NCBI GenBank assembly: GCA_964501725.1
Contig: CAZCTO010000021.1
Location: forward strand, 1-32,442
Direction of reading: 5' to 3'
Length of the DNA stretch: 32,442 nt
DNA from: CAZCTO01 sp964501725
Lineage (GTDB): Bacteria; Bacillota; Clostridia; Saccharofermentanales; Saccharofermentanaceae
In this document: positions 18,359 through 25,385 of the stretch, piece after piece
Position numbering within the stretch: position 1 is the first letter of the stretch
How the letters are laid out: each line of letters opens with the position of its first letter
Notes under the pieces: model-generated
What the model was told of the DNA's origin: nothing
What the model saw: the letters and a program-made list of their open reading frames with translations, nothing else
The model's database searches: none
Made by a program: the position numbers and the translations under genes

Positions 18359-19627
18359 CTAGTTGATATATTCGAATTCGATCTCATACATTTTTACCGG
18401 ATCCCCCTCGCGAACCCCTGCTTTAACCAGCGCGTCGATGACTCCCTTTTTGCGGATAATGCGCTGGAAATAGGACAGCGACTCCGGATCGTCAAAGTTC
18501 GTGGACTCGGCAATATTTCGTATAATTTCGCCCTCGACGACAAATACTCCATCTATCACGGTAACCGTAATCGGGTCTTTTTCTTCGAATTTATAGAGCT
18601 TTTCTTCTTCGGCTTTGATGATCTGAACCGGCCTTTGAATCGTCGGAAGAATTGCTGCGATCGCTTGAATCAGCTCATTGGTTCCTTCGGCTATCGCTGC
18701 AGAAACAGGAAAAACCGTAAGTCCGCGTTTTTTCATCGCCGCAACAAACTTCTTCAGTTGCTTCGGGTCTGTTTGATCGATCTTATTTGCGACAATGATT
18801 CTCGGCCTGTCGATGAGTGTGCGGTCATATAGTTTCAGCTCGTCGGTGATTTTTTTGAAATCATCGAGAGGGTCTCGTCCTTCCTCACCGGACACATCAA
18901 CGACATGAATGAGAAGCCTGGTTCGTTCAATATGACGAAGGAAATCGTGCCCCAGCCCTGCGCCTTCATGGGCTCCCTCAATCAGGCCGGGAATATCCGC
19001 GACAACAAAGCTCGTATCGTCAAAATTAACAACACCGAGAATCGGTTCAAGCGTGGTAAACGGATAATTCGCGATTTTGGGTTTTGCGGAAGAAATGACG
19101 GAAAGAAGTGTAGATTTCCCTGCGTTGGGAAGTCCGACCAGGCCAACGTCCGCAATCAGCTTCAGCTCAACCTGCAGCTCAAAATCCTCTCCCGGAATTC
19201 CGGCGCGCGCGAAATTCGGAGCCTGGCGAACGGAATTACAAAAGTGAATGTTCCCCTGCCCGCCTTTTCCGCCGTTTGCGATGATACATTCCTGGCCGAC
19301 TGACACAAAATCAGCAATGATACGGCCGGTCTCAATATCCCGGATGATGGTGCCTACCGGAACGGGAAGCCGAAGGTCTTTACCGTTTCGACCGTACATT
19401 TTACGGTTGGCTCCATTCTGTCCGTCATCCGCGACAAACTTTCTCCTGTACCGGAAGCTGCTCAGTGTCGAAACGTTGTCGGAGGCAAACATGATAACGT
19501 CGCCGCCTTTACCGCCATCGCCGCCGTCCGGACCTCCGTTGGTGACGTATTTTTCCGTATGAAAAGACACCATGCCTCTGCCGCCGTCGCCACCTTTGAC
19601 CCGGATTTTCGCTTGATCTACAAACAT
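18359..19627 (-). CDS. obgE: Obg GTPase (ribosome assembly)
   Basis: Obg is an essential GTPase that binds the 50S subunit and takes part in ribosome maturation and stress control. The 422-residue protein has the glycine-rich Obg fold (1-158; KGGDGGRG, GGPDGGDGGKGGDV), the G domain with the P-loop GLPNAGKST at 165-173, switch I NYPFTTLEP, DIPGLIEGAHEGAGLGHDFLRHIERT from 211, NKID at 281-284, and a C-terminal OCT domain from about 340, which is present in Firmicutes. ATG 19627 follows GAGGGA. It is last in the rplU-prp-rpmA-obgE cluster, but a terminator-like hairpin separates it from rpmA. Confidence 0.96.
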   Translation of the reverse strand: MFVDQAKIRVKGGDGGRGMVSFHTEKYVTNGGPDGGDGGKGGDVIMFASDNVSTLSSFRYRRKFVADDGQNGANRKMYGRNGKDLRLPVPVGTIIRDIETGRIIADFVSVGQECIIANGGKGGQGNIHFCNSVRQAPNFARAGIPGEDFELQVELKLIADVGLVGLPNAGKSTLLSVISSAKPKIANYPFTTLEPILGVVNFDDTSFVVADIPGLIEGAHEGAGLGHDFLRHIERTRLLIHVVDVSGEEGRDPLDDFKKITDELKLYDRTLIDRPRIIVANKIDQTDPKQLKKFVAAMKKRGLTVFPVSAAIAEGTNELIQAIAAILPTIQRPVQIIKAEEEKLYKFEEKDPITVTVIDGVFVVEGEIIRNIAESTNFDDPESLSYFQRIIRKKGVIDALVKAGVREGDPVKMYEIEFEYIN

Positions 19628-19653
19628 TTATCTTTCCCTCTCGTCAGTAACTT

Positions 19654-19692
19654 AAAAAAGACACGATCCGATAAAGCTTCTTCATCGGATCG
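19654..19692 (-). terminator. Terminator-like hairpin between rpmA and obgE
   Basis: CGATCCGAT (19664-19672) pairs perfectly with ATCGGATCG (19684-19692) over an 11-base loop, and on the minus strand is followed by TGTCTTTTTT. Only about 27 bases separate it from obgE ATG, which leaves no room for a promoter. It is therefore probably a partial terminator that lowers obgE expression relative to the ribosomal proteins. Confidence 0.75.
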
Positions 19693-19726
19693 AGCCTTCT
19701 TACATTTAGTGATGTACCGCCATTAA

Positions 19727-20008
19727 TTACTCTACGGGGTAAACGCTAACTTTCTTCTTATCACGCCCGACGCGCTCATATTTCACGAGTCCGTCAATCA
19801 GCGTGTACAGTGTATCGTCCGATCCAATCCCTACATTCGTTCCGGGATGAACCTTCGTTCCGCGCTGTCTGACAAGTATGTTTCCGGCTACAACCGCCTG
19901 TCCGTCACCCTTCTTGGCTCCGAGTCTCTTCGAAGCAGAGTCACGTCCGTTCTTCGTCGATCCCATACCCTTTTTGTGGGCGAAGAGTTGCAAATTCATT
20001 TTAATCAT
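19727..20008 (-). CDS. rpmA: Ribosomal protein bL27
   Basis: The 93-residue bL27 begins MIKMNLQLFAHKKGMGSTKNGRDS. The first nine residues are the Firmicutes extension that ends in NLQLF and is removed by the Prp protease before AHKKG, exposing the N-terminus that reaches the peptidyl-transferase centre. The frame is open five codons further upstream, but GGAGGT lies 7 bases before ATG 20008, so that is the start. The gene lies between prp and obgE in the conserved order. Confidence 0.97.
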   Translation of the reverse strand: MIKMNLQLFAHKKGMGSTKNGRDSASKRLGAKKGDGQAVVAGNILVRQRGTKVHPGTNVGIGSDDTLYTLIDGLVKYERVGRDKKKVSVYPVE

Positions 20009-20026
20009 TGCGAACACCTCCAAGTG

Positions 20027-20398
20027 TTATCCGTATTTCTCTTTTACTCTGATATGATGACTAGCGTATTTATTCTCATCCGCATCCCCCAGGGTGATAA
20101 AACCTTTATGGATCACCGACATGACCCAAGAAACCGGAGTTTCTTTTCCCTTGGCCAATTCTTCCTGCGGTATCGTAATCGTTGCCTTCGGAACCTTTGA
20201 TTTCTTACTTTCTTCCTGGATTTGATAAAATCCGGTAAGACCGCAGAGATCCTCTAAAGCGTTAATTGCGGTGTAAAGCAGCGTTGATGCCGAGGCACAG
20301 ATGATATCGTTTCCGCTCTCCGCAAAGAATGCATGTCCCTCAATGCTCATCGACTCTATAAGACCGTCAGCATTGAATTTAAAGACTACGTTAATCAT
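20027..20398 (-). CDS. prp: Ribosomal-processing cysteine protease Prp
   Basis: Prp (formerly YsxB) cleaves the N-terminal extension of bL27. The 123-residue protein carries the catalytic His22 in EGHAFFAESGNDI and Cys34 in DIICASAS, the family dyad. It lies between rplU and rpmA, as in other Firmicutes, and the substrate motif NLQLF is present in the neighbouring L27. At 123 residues it is somewhat longer than the usual form of about 110, with a C-terminal tail ending HHIRVKEKYG. The ribosome site before ATG 20398 is weak. Confidence 0.93.
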   Translation of the reverse strand: MINVVFKFNADGLIESMSIEGHAFFAESGNDIICASASTLLYTAINALEDLCGLTGFYQIQEESKKSKVPKATITIPQEELAKGKETPVSWVMSVIHKGFITLGDADENKYASHHIRVKEKYG

Positions 20399-20416
20399 TT
20401 CAATGTTCTCGCTCGG

Positions 20417-20725
20417 TCAGGCGTTAATTGCCGTGATGCGAACCTTTGTGTAAGGCTGTCTGTGTCCGGCTTTACGACGGTAACCCTTCTTTGCCTTATA
20501 CTTAATAATGACGATCTTCTTGTTCTTTCCTTGCTTAACAATCTCTCCTGCAACACTGCTGTTCGCAAGTGCGCTTCCGGCGCGGATACCCGCATCGTCA
20601 CCAATAGCAAGAACGCTGTCAAATAATACGGACTGCCCGTCGTCTCCTTCGAGCTTCTCGACGAAAACCTCGTCGCCTACGGAAACTTTATATTGCTTTC
20701 CGCCTGTCTTGATCACTGCATACAT
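20417..20725 (-). CDS. rplU: Ribosomal protein bL21
   Basis: The 102-residue product starts MYAVIKTGGKQYKVSVGDEVFVEKLEG and ends KAKKGYRRKAGHRQPYTKVRITAINA, which is diagnostic for bL21 of the large subunit. The frame is open 29 codons further upstream, but that part is the L21 leader RNA and lies downstream of the promoter at 20819-20847; GGAGGG about 9 bases before ATG 20725 fixes the start. It is the first gene of the rplU-prp-rpmA(-obgE) operon. Confidence 0.97.
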   Translation of the reverse strand: MYAVIKTGGKQYKVSVGDEVFVEKLEGDDGQSVLFDSVLAIGDDAGIRAGSALANSSVAGEIVKQGKNKKIVIIKYKAKKGYRRKAGHRQPYTKVRITAINA

Positions 20726-20813
20726 AGTACGTTTCCCTCCTGTTTTTCCAGTCTCGCTGCTTAACCTAGGCAGTCGCAACATACGACATTTCGGCCCGGT
20801 GCACGCGGTCACC
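20726..20813 (-). ncRNA. Ribosomal protein L21 leader RNA
   Basis: The roughly 88-base leader between the predicted RNA start and rplU looks like the Firmicutes L21 leader, a cis-acting element thought to let L21 repress its own operon. On the minus strand I see CGGGTGACCGCGTGCACCGG, then a small hairpin GTCG/CGAC around 20772-20786, then CTGC/GCAG (20757-20760 with 20770-20773) closing over TTAACCTAG, and finally the AGGAGGG ribosome site. Assignment is from memory of the family; a covariance-model search (Rfam L21 leader) would settle it. Confidence 0.7.
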
Positions 20814-20818
20814 CGAAA

Positions 20819-20847
20819 AGGATACCACGCAAGGCATACGATGTCAA
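20819..20847 (-). promoter_or_regulatory. Strong sigma-A promoter of the rplU operon
   Basis: On the minus strand TTGACA (20842-20847) is followed after 17 bases by TATCCT (20819-20824). The RNA would begin near 20812, at the 5' edge of the L21 leader. Confidence 0.8.
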
Positions 20848-20951
20848 CGAAAAATGGAATTGGTTAACAGTTGAGATGAATTGCATAATGAAGAGACGCT
20901 GTTGTCAGGGAACAGGCTGATGTTTAACTTGATTAAGGTTGCCGGAACGCC

Positions 20952-21953
20952 CTAAAAGTCATCAGGAATTATTCCGCCTGAATATGAACTCAAGCCAAGA
21001 AAATTACCCAAAGTACCAAGAAATGACTCCATATACCATTTATCATTATATTTCACCAATTCCGGACAAAATATCCAATCCTGCCCGTTTGCCTCAAAAG
21101 TGATGGCAACATCTGCAATATCGTCTCCATCCAGGCCAAGAACCCTTGCCCGATTATCCATATTCTCCTTGTTACGATCGGACGCGTATGCCTCAACTAA
21201 TTCTGCCGGCGCGAGCGTTCCGGTAATTTTCAGATCTTCAAAAACGTAATTTTCAGTAGCTTTTTCATATTCAGCAATAAAGCCTTTAATTTCCTCTTCG
21301 CCTGAAAGAACAGTAGTTCCGCCTTGCCCTATCACTTCCAGTGCGTTGAATACGATATACTGAAAATCAATAGTCTGCGTAATCGAGCTCACCCGGGTCG
21401 CAATGTTCAATTGCCTCATATATTCATCATTATTAGGATATGAAAAGTAACTGCGACTCCCGGGCTGGAAAGATTGAAGCCTATTCAGGTAAGCTTCAAA
21501 ATCAAAATTTTCCACATAACTTTCAACTGCAAAAGTGGCTACCATCGCATCCAAATCCTGATTTTTCAGTGCTTCCAGATAAGCCTCTGCAGCTTGTTCC
21601 GGTGTATCATAACCGGCGCCTTGTATTGAAGTGCCTGCCTTTCCGAATAATCCGGAGTTTTTTGCTTTGGGGCTTCCGATCGAAATCACGCCGCTTACAA
21701 GTAAAATAACCGCAAGAAGTAACGCTCCCAAGACCGCTCCGCAAAGACCAAAGAGCAAATATTTGCCTTTCGATTTGGGTAAAGCCGGGGATGAGGCCAA
21801 GGGAACAGATACTTGAATCGGGTCAGCAGATGAAGCGGTCGGTATGGACGCATTCTCGATCGGTGCTTCGGATGCGGTCAATAATTCCCCGCCGCAAAAT
21901 GTACAGAACTTAACCTCTTTTACCAGTTCCCCGCCACAATGTTTACAAATCAT
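20952..21953 (-). CDS. Zinc-ribbon, single-pass membrane protein of unknown function
   Basis: The 333-residue protein begins with a zinc ribbon whose ligands are Cys3, Cys6, Cys17 and Cys20 (CKHCGG, CTFCGG). A Ser/Ala/Pro-rich spacer and one transmembrane helix at about 64-92 follow. The rest should be extracellular, with a helical segment starting YDTPEQAAEAYLEALKNQDLDAMVATF that resembles the DUF4878/NTF2-like folds found behind such ribbons. This cytoplasmic-ribbon plus outside-domain layout is common in Firmicutes, but the function is unknown. It starts 36 bases after the LacI stop with AGAGG upstream, so the two are probably co-transcribed. Confidence 0.8.
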   Translation of the reverse strand: MICKHCGGELVKEVKFCTFCGGELLTASEAPIENASIPTASSADPIQVSVPLASSPALPKSKGKYLLFGLCGAVLGALLLAVILLVSGVISIGSPKAKNSGLFGKAGTSIQGAGYDTPEQAAEAYLEALKNQDLDAMVATFAVESYVENFDFEAYLNRLQSFQPGSRSYFSYPNNDEYMRQLNIATRVSSITQTIDFQYIVFNALEVIGQGGTTVLSGEEEIKGFIAEYEKATENYVFEDLKITGTLAPAELVEAYASDRNKENMDNRARVLGLDGDDIADVAITFEANGQDWIFCPELVKYNDKWYMESFLGTLGNFLGLSSYSGGIIPDDF

Positions 21954-21989
21954 ACTCTACCTCTATTACAGCATATGTACTTACACTTG

Positions 21990-22994
21990 CTATATCTTCG
22001 TAACGGATGCGCCGAAGTCAATCGTCGCCTTCAAGTTTACTTGTCTGCCTTCTCCCGAGTATTCTCCGGTCATACGGTCATAAAGCATTTCCACCGCCGC
22101 TTTACCGATCTGATCAATCGGCTGAACGCCGATGGTCAGTTTCGGATGATAAATTCTGGCAATCGTCTGTGTCTCAAATCCGACAAAAGAAACATCATCG
22201 GGAATTCGAAGACCGGCCTCGTTCAGATATGTAAGCGCGCCGACCGTAAGATCGTGTCCCGCGGTAAATACGGCCGTGGGAGGCTCGCGAAGCTCATTCA
22301 GATACTTCATCCCGAGGTATCCGCTCTTTTCGGAAATATCAACCATATACACCAGCTCGTCAGGCTGTTTGATTCCGGCAGTATGAAGTGCGCGACAAAA
22401 CCCCGCGACACGGTCATCGGTAGTTAACACTCCTTGTGCCCCGACCAGCAAACCAATTCGCGTATGACCGTTTTCGAGAAGATGCGCAGCGATCCTTGAG
22501 GATATATCAAAGTTATCGATAATCACACTATCATGACCGCTGCCCTCAACGCCAACATCAATAAACACAATCGGTGTTTCCTTTTCCTTAACATTAACGA
22601 GATCGTCCGGCTTCACATTGATCGGCTGCATGATAATCCCGTCCACTTGCTTATTGATCAGAAAATCCAATTTTAATCTGGCTCCGTCCGGATCCGTTTC
22701 GGAGTAGTCGCAGATAATTGTGCTGTAACCTCGCGCGAAAAGCTCTTTGTCAATGGTTGCCAATATCGACACGCCGAAAAAATCAGCAAGACTCGGAATC
22801 AAAACTCCGACGGTCATTGACCGCCTTGTTTTCATTCCTCTGGCCACAGTGTTAACCCGGTACGATAGCTCGTCAATCGCCTGCTGAATCGCAAGTCGAT
22901 TGTCATCAAGAACGTTCCCGCCGTTGATCATCTTTGAAACAGTGGCAATAGATACCCCTGCTCTCTTGGCAACATCCTTTATTGTCGCTGACAT
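21990..22994 (-). CDS. LacI-family transcriptional regulator
   Basis: The 334-residue protein has the LacI helix-turn-helix at the N-terminus (ATIKDVAKRAGVSIATVSKMINGG), a hinge helix (YRVNTVARGMKTRRSMTVGVLIPS), and a periplasmic-binding-protein-like effector domain ending in VQPIDQIGKAAVEMLYDRMTG. It should bind an operator and respond to a small ligand, usually a sugar or derivative. No sugar transporter or hydrolase is adjacent. ATG 22994 has TTGGAG upstream, which overlaps the stop region of the small frame before it. It probably regulates its own operon or distant catabolic genes. Confidence 0.92.
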   Translation of the reverse strand: MSATIKDVAKRAGVSIATVSKMINGGNVLDDNRLAIQQAIDELSYRVNTVARGMKTRRSMTVGVLIPSLADFFGVSILATIDKELFARGYSTIICDYSETDPDGARLKLDFLINKQVDGIIMQPINVKPDDLVNVKEKETPIVFIDVGVEGSGHDSVIIDNFDISSRIAAHLLENGHTRIGLLVGAQGVLTTDDRVAGFCRALHTAGIKQPDELVYMVDISEKSGYLGMKYLNELREPPTAVFTAGHDLTVGALTYLNEAGLRIPDDVSFVGFETQTIARIYHPKLTIGVQPIDQIGKAAVEMLYDRMTGEYSGEGRQVNLKATIDFGASVTKI

Positions 22995-23007
22995 GTCGAA
23001 ACTCCAA

Positions 23008-23163
23008 TCATAACTGATATTCTATATCCTGAAATAGTGCCATTAAATATGCGCCCGATGCCGGTTCAATCAGCCCATTCATAATAGCTTGTTCGTTTCT
23101 ATCCCGCAAGATGCCGTCCGGGCAGGCAAAGTACGCTTCAAGTTTACATAAAGCATTCTCCAA
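23008..23163 (-). CDS. Possible 51-residue protein, TTG start
   Basis: The gap between the membrane protein and lacI-like gene contains a 51-codon frame starting at TTG 23163 and ending 13 bases before the LacI ATG. Its product (MENALCKLEAYFACPDGILR, then DRNEQAIMNGLIEPASGAYL and MALFQDIEYQL) has ordinary amino-acid composition, and the LacI ribosome site abuts its stop, as in coupled genes. The frame lies only 19 bases after the membrane-protein stop. Against it: no good ribosome site before the TTG and no family I recognise. It could be a real small protein, a degraded gene end, or chance. Confidence 0.35.
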   Translation of the reverse strand: MENALCKLEAYFACPDGILRDRNEQAIMNGLIEPASGAYLMALFQDIEYQL

Positions 23164-23182
23164 AGTATGCCGTAACGATAAC

Positions 23183-24730
23183 TCAGATGAACGCGAGAAT
23201 AACGTATAAAACGGATGCCATCACCGCGGGGAGAATCAAGGTTCCGCTCATTCGTTTCACTCTCCGGCGAAACCAGTCGGAAAAAAGAAGCACGCCGATA
23301 TGGTAAAAAACCAAAGCAAGCAGCCAGATCTTTCCGGAAATAATGGAGGTAATCATCATTCCGACAAAAGGCAGAATGACGATGCCGCGAAAACGAATCG
23401 CTGATAAAAAGCCGCGATGATGATGGCTGTTCCTTTCATTCTGCGTGAAGAAAGATTCGATTTTCTGGCAAACAATCAGGCTGACGCAAAGAAGTACGAT
23501 TGAGATAAGCGTATAAATAATTCGCGGGAACGACAGATAACGCGAAAATGAACCGACATGCATCCCCAATATAATAAACACGCCCAGAATGAAGAGCCCC
23601 GAGACAAGCAGGGATATCAGGAAGCGGATCCGTGTAACCTTAGATATATTGGATAATTTGTCGAGGTGCTTCAAATAGAAAACCGATGCAAACAACAAGC
23701 TGAGCACCGGCCATAACGCGGCTGATAACGCTGCATATTGCGGAACAAACAGTACAAAAATACACAGCATGGCAGACATTGCAAGTGAAACCGGAAGCAG
23801 AAGCCCGAACAGATATTTCTCTGAACGATCAATTTTGTGAAGCAATGACAGCTCCTGCGGGATCTCAGATTCTTTTTTGACTTCTTTTGCTGTAATCCCT
23901 TTTAGGGAGGATTCTTTCGAAAGTGTCGCCAAAAACAGAAACAGGCCGGCAATCAGCATGGCGGCAGGTACGATTTTTAACGCTTGATTTATGAATATCA
24001 GGCCACGGACATCCGATTTGCCGCTTGAATCACCCATAAGATAGTTATCAACATAGTTACCGACTTTGTACTGAATATCCGGCATACTCGGGAAGATAAA
24101 CGTATCTATGACCATTTCGCCCATCAATTCTTTAATACACAAGTATCTGTCGGAATCAGGAGAAATCCGGACTGTTGCCGGAAAAAAACCTGAAGATTCA
24201 AAAGGTTTTGAAAGTAAGGAATCCTCGCCGGAAAGACGCTCATATAACATTGACGCATCAGAGGCAGAAAAGTCAAAAATCGCAACGGGCTTTCCCGGGT
24301 GGTTCGTTCCCAGGCTTGCCGCAATTGTCGGATTTGAAAGAACCGGTGCAATCATCACAACACCAATAACCGAATCATCGGAGTCGGCAACTGTAAGCCC
24401 GATACCTGCCGTGTCTCCGAATGTCACAAGAATCACTTGACCCAGTTTTTCATTGTCCGTAAAAACACGGATGGAATTTTTCAGATCCTCTTTATCGGTC
24501 GCGTCAATATGAGCAAATGATGAAACCAATCCAAGGCCCGAAAAAACAGCCTGGTATTCCGATTCCGGGAAGCGGGTATTCTCCTGCAAAACGCACAACA
24601 CTCCGATGGAGCTGTCCGAATTCGGTTTGCCGCCGGCATACATGGAAAAGAGAAATGAAAACAGCAATAACACGTTTGCTACGATTAAAAATACTACGCC
24701 CGTAGTACGTATTGTTGTTTTTTCGATCAT
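23183..24730 (-). CDS. Polytopic membrane protein with large extracytoplasmic domain, unknown function
   Basis: The 515-residue protein (start MIEKTTIRTTG) has a first transmembrane helix at about 11-32, an outside domain of about 210 residues, a second helix at 252-270 (VPAAMLIAGLFLFLATL), a charged cytoplasmic loop, and a C-terminal half of about seven helices. The outside domain alternates strands and helices and looks like an alpha/beta-hydrolase with the nucleophile elbow changed (VILVTFGDTAGIGL where G-x-S-x-G is expected), followed by VIGVVMIAP and KPVAIFDFSASD. That reading is inference from pattern only. ATG 24730 is used because the upstream ATG 24754 lies inside the -10 box, and GGGGGAG precedes 24730. 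It is the first gene of the operon with the small frame, LacI and zinc-ribbon genes. Confidence 0.75.
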   Translation of the reverse strand: MIEKTTIRTTGVVFLIVANVLLLFSFLFSMYAGGKPNSDSSIGVLCVLQENTRFPESEYQAVFSGLGLVSSFAHIDATDKEDLKNSIRVFTDNEKLGQVILVTFGDTAGIGLTVADSDDSVIGVVMIAPVLSNPTIAASLGTNHPGKPVAIFDFSASDASMLYERLSGEDSLLSKPFESSGFFPATVRISPDSDRYLCIKELMGEMVIDTFIFPSMPDIQYKVGNYVDNYLMGDSSGKSDVRGLIFINQALKIVPAAMLIAGLFLFLATLSKESSLKGITAKEVKKESEIPQELSLLHKIDRSEKYLFGLLLPVSLAMSAMLCIFVLFVPQYAALSAALWPVLSLLFASVFYLKHLDKLSNISKVTRIRFLISLLVSGLFILGVFIILGMHVGSFSRYLSFPRIIYTLISIVLLCVSLIVCQKIESFFTQNERNSHHHRGFLSAIRFRGIVILPFVGMMITSIISGKIWLLALVFYHIGVLLFSDWFRRRVKRMSGTLILPAVMASVLYVILAFI

Positions 24731-24752
24731 CCTTTTCTCCCCCTTTTTTGAC

Positions 24753-24758
24753 ATTATA
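24753..24758 (-). promoter_or_regulatory. Extended -10 promoter of the membrane protein/LacI operon
   Basis: The minus strand reads TGCTATAAT, a perfect -10 with the TGn extension. A TTGATG -35-like hexamer lies 19 bases upstream. It follows the spoVG terminator, so this operon is independent of spoVG. Confidence 0.65.
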
Positions 24759-24803
24759 GCATGACACCGTCCGAATTCATCAACCTTAGGAGTAAATGCC
24801 TAT

Positions 24804-24830
24804 GCAAAAAAAACCGCCGGAAAGGCGGTT
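24804..24830 (-). terminator. Intrinsic terminator of spoVG
   Basis: AACCGCC (24812-24818) and GGCGGTT (24824-24830) form a GC-rich stem over a 5-base loop, followed on the minus strand by a run of eight T. It lies 35 bases after the spoVG stop. Confidence 0.9.
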
Positions 24831-24864
24831 CACTTGGAAGTAAAATTACTTCTGTATTTCTTTC

Positions 24865-25206
24865 TCAATTTGTCTCGGTAAGAAGATTACTTGCGATCAT
24901 ACTGCTCTCGAGCGGCCCCCCGCAATCCCCGGCAATACTCTCTTTGCGTTCTTCAACGGTTTCAAGATACTTGGCAAGAACTGCCTTGGACAGTTCCTCA
25001 CGAAATCCTGAATGAATCGGATGAACAATATCCTTAAACTCACCCTCTTGTGTTCTTCGGCTCGGCATTGCAATAAAGAGTCCGTTGGCGCCGTCAATCA
25101 CCTTCACATCGTGTACAACAAACGCATCTTCAAAGGTAATGGATACAATCGCTTTCATCTTACTGTCGGGAGTCAATTTTCGAATAATAATACTTGTAAT
25201 TTTCAT
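24865..25206 (-). CDS. spoVG: SpoVG, septation/RNA-binding regulator
   Basis: The 113-residue product is SpoVG: MKITSIIIRKLTPDSKMKAIVSITFEDAFVVHDVKVIDGANGLFIAMPSRR followed by EGEFKDIVHPI and a helical tail. SpoVG binds nucleic acid and affects septation, sporulation and surface-gene expression in Firmicutes. ATG 25206 follows GGAGG. It has its own promoter and terminator and is monocistronic. Its presence does not by itself prove that the organism sporulates. Confidence 0.95.
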   Translation of the reverse strand: MKITSIIIRKLTPDSKMKAIVSITFEDAFVVHDVKVIDGANGLFIAMPSRRTQEGEFKDIVHPIHSGFREELSKAVLAKYLETVEERKESIAGDCGGPLESSMIASNLLTETN

Positions 25207-25221
25207 CTCGGATGTCCTCCA

Positions 25222-25254
25222 AACGTCACACCATTACGTCAACCCGGTGACGTA
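25222..25254 (-). promoter_or_regulatory. TGACGT-type palindrome in the spoVG leader
   Basis: The core GACGT (or its complement ACGTC) occurs three times between 25223 and 25254. Two copies form a perfect 7-bp inverted repeat, TACGTCA at 25235-25241 and TGACGTA at 25248-25254, over a 6-base loop. The third touches the ribosome site. It could be an operator or an RNA hairpin that masks translation start. Confidence 0.4.
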
Positions 25255-25284
25255 CATGAAGCACAACCACCGCATTTCGAATGC

Positions 25285-25313
25285 ATTGTACATCAAAACG
25301 AGGAAATTGTAAA
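25285..25313 (-). promoter_or_regulatory. Sigma-A-type promoter of spoVG
   Basis: On the minus strand TTTACA (25308-25313) and TACAAT (25285-25290) are 17 bases apart, and TG directly precedes the -10. The leader to spoVG is about 70 bases. In Bacillus, spoVG uses sigma-H; this one looks sigma-A-like. Confidence 0.7.
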
Positions 25314-25385
25314 CAAATCCTTATAAGTCGATCTGTCTCAATAACACTTTACTGCACGGTGATGATCCGTCAGTCAGTGAAGGGT

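Noticed and set aside
20726..20812. Longer N-terminus of L21
   Set aside because: The segment is the leader RNA downstream of a strong promoter. The family start MYAVIKTGGKQ with GGAGGG is at 20725.
24731..24754. Upstream ATG of the polytopic membrane protein
   Set aside because: That ATG lies inside the -10 box, so it would not be on the transcript.
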